Source of the DNA: Paenibacillus pasadenensis DSM 19293
Lineage (GTDB): Bacteria; Bacillota; Bacilli; Paenibacillales; Paenibacillaceae
Direction: 5' to 3'
Assembly (NCBI RefSeq): GCF_000422485.1
Contig: NZ_KE383849.1
Span: 94,367-158,366 of the forward strand
Length of the DNA: 64,000 nucleotides
Shown: piece by piece, positions 62,377-64,000 of the stretch
Layout of the letters: every line of letters begins with the position of its first letter
How positions within the stretch are numbered: the stretch's first letter is position 1
Made by a program: the position numbers and the translations under genes
Notes under the pieces: generated by a model
Told to the model about the DNA's origin: nothing
Database searches by the model: none
What the model saw: only the letters and a program-made list of their open reading frames with translations

Positions 62377-63777
62377 ATGAGCTTTCTGAACGACGACTTC
62401 CTGCTGACGACCGGCACCGCGCGCCGCCTGTACCACGATCATGCCGCAGGCCAGCCGATCATCGACTACCACTGCCATCTCGATCCGAAAGAGATCTACG
62501 AAGACAAGCCGTTCCGCAGCCTGACCGAAGCCTGGCTCGCCGGCGACCACTACAAGTGGCGGCTGATGCGCGCGAACGGCATCCCCGAGGAGCTCATCAC
62601 CGGCGACGCGCCGGACTACGACAAGTTCCTCGCCTGGGCGCGCACGCTTCCGCTCGCCGTCGGCAATCCGCTCTACAGCTGGACGCATCTGGAGCTGCGG
62701 CGCTTTTTCGGCATCGACGAGCTGCTCAGCGAGCGGACCGCCCCGGATATCTGGGAGCGCGCGAACGCTCTGCTGGCCACCGATGCGTTCCGCCGGCGCA
62801 GCCTGATCAAGCGCTCGCAGGTGCGCGTCATCTGCACGACCGACGATCCCGCCGACAGCCTCGAGTTTCATCGCCTGCTGCGCGAGGAGGAGAGCGAGTT
62901 CTCCGTCTATCCGACCTTCCGTCCGGACAAGGCGCTGAACATCCATGCCGAGGGCTTCGCCTCGTGGATCGGACGGCTGGAGCAGGCGTCGGGAGCGGCG
63001 GTCGGCAGCTATGCGGAGCTGGTGCAGGCGCTGCGGGCGCGGGTCGGCTTTTTCCATGAGCAGGGCTGCCGGCTGTCGGATCATGCGCTCGATACGCTCG
63101 CCTATGGCGAGGCGGGGCCGGAGGAGCTGGAGCGGATCTTCGCCAAAGGCATCCGCGACGAGCAGCTGGAAGAGTCGGAGAAGACCGCCTACCGGACGGC
63201 GCTGCTGCTCGAGCTGATCGCCATGTACGAGGCTCAGGGCTGGACGATGCAGCTGCATATCCATGCCAGCCGCAACAACAACACCCCGATGGGCCGCCGC
63301 CTCGGCCCGGACACCGGCTTCGACGCGATCCAGGACGGGCCGCTGGCCGCCGCGCTGTCCCGGCTGCTCGACCGGGCCGAGACGTCGAGCGGCCTGCCGC
63401 GGACGATCCTCTACTCGCTCAATCCGAACGATTATCCGGCGCTGCTCGCGCTCATGGGCTGCTTCCAGAAGGACGTGCCCGGCAAGATGCAGCTCGGCTC
63501 CGGCTGGTGGTACAACGATACGCGCGAAGGGATGCGCCGCCAGCTGACGCTGCTCGCCGACCACGGCCTGCTCGGCCGCTTTGTCGGCATGCTGACCGAC
63601 TCGCGCAGCTTCCTCTCCTACACGCGGCACGAATACTTCCGGCGCGTGCTGTGCGAGCTGCTCGGCGAGTACGCCGCCCGCGGCGAAGCGCCGGACGACG
63701 CCGAGACGCTCGGCGCGCTCGTGCGCGACATCTCCTACGGCAACGCCGCTCGTTACTTCGGCTTCGGCGAAGGCTGA
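62377..63777 (+). CDS. uxaC: Glucuronate (uronate) isomerase UxaC
   Basis: 466 aa, normal length. Amidohydrolase-fold metal motif DYHCHLDPKEI near residue 31, NPLYSWTHLELRRFFGI, ICTTDDPADSLEFH, TFRPDKALNI, MQLHIHASRNNNTPMGRRLGPDTGFDAIQD and GSGWWYNDTREGMRRQL are the UxaC signature. Converts D-glucuronate to fructuronate and D-galacturonate to tagaturonate, the first step of uronate breakdown after GH105. Ribosome binding site ACAAGGAGCGATATTGCG. Confidence 0.97.
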   Translation: MSFLNDDFLLTTGTARRLYHDHAAGQPIIDYHCHLDPKEIYEDKPFRSLTEAWLAGDHYKWRLMRANGIPEELITGDAPDYDKFLAWARTLPLAVGNPLYSWTHLELRRFFGIDELLSERTAPDIWERANALLATDAFRRRSLIKRSQVRVICTTDDPADSLEFHRLLREEESEFSVYPTFRPDKALNIHAEGFASWIGRLEQASGAAVGSYAELVQALRARVGFFHEQGCRLSDHALDTLAYGEAGPEELERIFAKGIRDEQLEESEKTAYRTALLLELIAMYEAQGWTMQLHIHASRNNNTPMGRRLGPDTGFDAIQDGPLAAALSRLLDRAETSSGLPRTILYSLNPNDYPALLALMGCFQKDVPGKMQLGSGWWYNDTREGMRRQLTLLADHGLLGRFVGMLTDSRSFLSYTRHEYFRRVLCELLGEYAARGEAPDDAETLGALVRDISYGNAARYFGFGEG

Positions 63778-63788
63778 AGCTGGACGCG

Positions 63789-63838
63789 AAAGGCCGCCGG
63801 CCTCCCAGCGATTGCTTGGGAGGCCGGCGGTTTTTTTG
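63789..63838 (+). terminator. Terminator after uxaC
   Basis: GCCGCCGGCCTCCCA pairs with TGGGAGGCCGGCGG, loop of about ten bases, then TTTTTTT. This suggests that uxaC is not in one operon with anything beyond the window. Confidence 0.9.
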
Positions 63839-63921
63839 CTTTTGCGCCTGTTTGGCGCTATTCGCGCTATTCGTGCTATTGGGCCTTTTGCGCGCTGCTT
63901 GTGACGGTGTCACGAGGGTTG

Positions 63922-64000
63922 AATCCCAAGGCACATTTATGCCTTGGATTCGACGAGTCGGCCGGCGGTCCGCAATCCAAGGCACATTTATGCCTTGGAT
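63922..64000. repeat. Start of a second repeat family with 51-bp spacing (cut by window edge)
   Basis: The palindrome CCAAGGCA-CATTTA-TGCCTTGG occurs at 63927 and again at 63978, 51 bases apart. On the minus strand each palindrome is followed by ATTGCGGACCGCCGGC. The array continues beyond the window. 63840-63921 shows a few short GCGCTATT-type repeats and nothing else. Confidence 0.75.

Noticed and set aside
63915..63950. tRNA-like TPsiC-looking segment (GGGTTGAATCCC)
   Set aside because: No acceptor stem or anticodon arm around it; it belongs to the 51-bp-spaced palindromic repeat.

Overview
The window is high-GC (about two thirds G+C by eye) DNA from an endospore-forming Firmicute, most likely Paenibacillus or a close relative such as Cohnella. 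The reasons are spore-coat genes (cotJABC, a YheC/YheD ATP-grasp array, a YtvI-like membrane protein), a sufCDSUB operon, an mtnK-mtnA pair, Paenibacillus-style AraC-regulated Lpl-type sugar ABC transporters, and a PBSX-type phage tail cluster. Ribosome binding sites are strong AGGAGG types and many genes are coupled by ATGA overlaps. No tRNA, rRNA, insertion sequence or CRISPR array was seen.

Layout. 1-7.8 kb (+): five consecutive ATP-grasp paralogues of the YheC/YheD spore-coat family (the first cut by the window edge) with a GNAT protein; the GNAT and the last ATP-grasp carry long low-complexity repeat tails. 7.8-8.3 kb: a minisatellite of exact 51-bp period. 8.5-11.6 kb: sporulation-type histidine kinase coupled to a HAD phosphatase, and a P/Y- and G/F-rich small protein. 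11.7-13.2 kb (-): cotJA-cotJB-[extra small ORF]-cotJC. 13.4-20.8 kb: membrane proteins (YwaF-like, YtvI-like, CNNM/CorC), radical SAM YfkAB, an HD-GYP protein and a YunD-like nucleotidase. 20.8-24.3 kb: molybdenum cofactor genes with a fused MoaD-MoaE and a ThiF/MoeB-like enzyme. 24.4-26.6 kb: a second HD-GYP protein and a secreted or anchored protein with a Ser/Cys tail.

26.7-44.0 kb holds a contractile phage tail system of the PBSX type. It contains lysis genes (xlyA-like amidase, holin, xhlA), tail fibre, baseplate (xkdQRSTU), tape measure, a tail-assembly chaperone with a -1 frameshift site, tube, sheath, and three small connector genes. Terminase, portal and capsid genes are absent. A late-regulator gene and a divergent XRE repressor plus ImmA-type protease sit at the upstream end, with palindromic operators between them. 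This is best read as a tailocin (phage-tail-like bacteriocin) or a domesticated tail module. Its fibre gene is visibly lower in GC than the rest.

44.0-44.8 kb is an AT-richer remnant. 44.8-50.2 kb (-) is the sufCDSUB Fe-S assembly operon with a recognisable promoter. 50.2-53.7 kb has a DUF1802 gene, mtnK-mtnA (methionine salvage) and a YunC-like gene. 53.8-63.8 kb is a pectin/uronate locus: GH105 hydrolase, lipoprotein binding protein and permease on the minus strand, the second permease on the plus strand, a membrane-bound AraC regulator, a LacI regulator and uxaC. The final 80 bases begin a second repeat family, also with 51-bp period.
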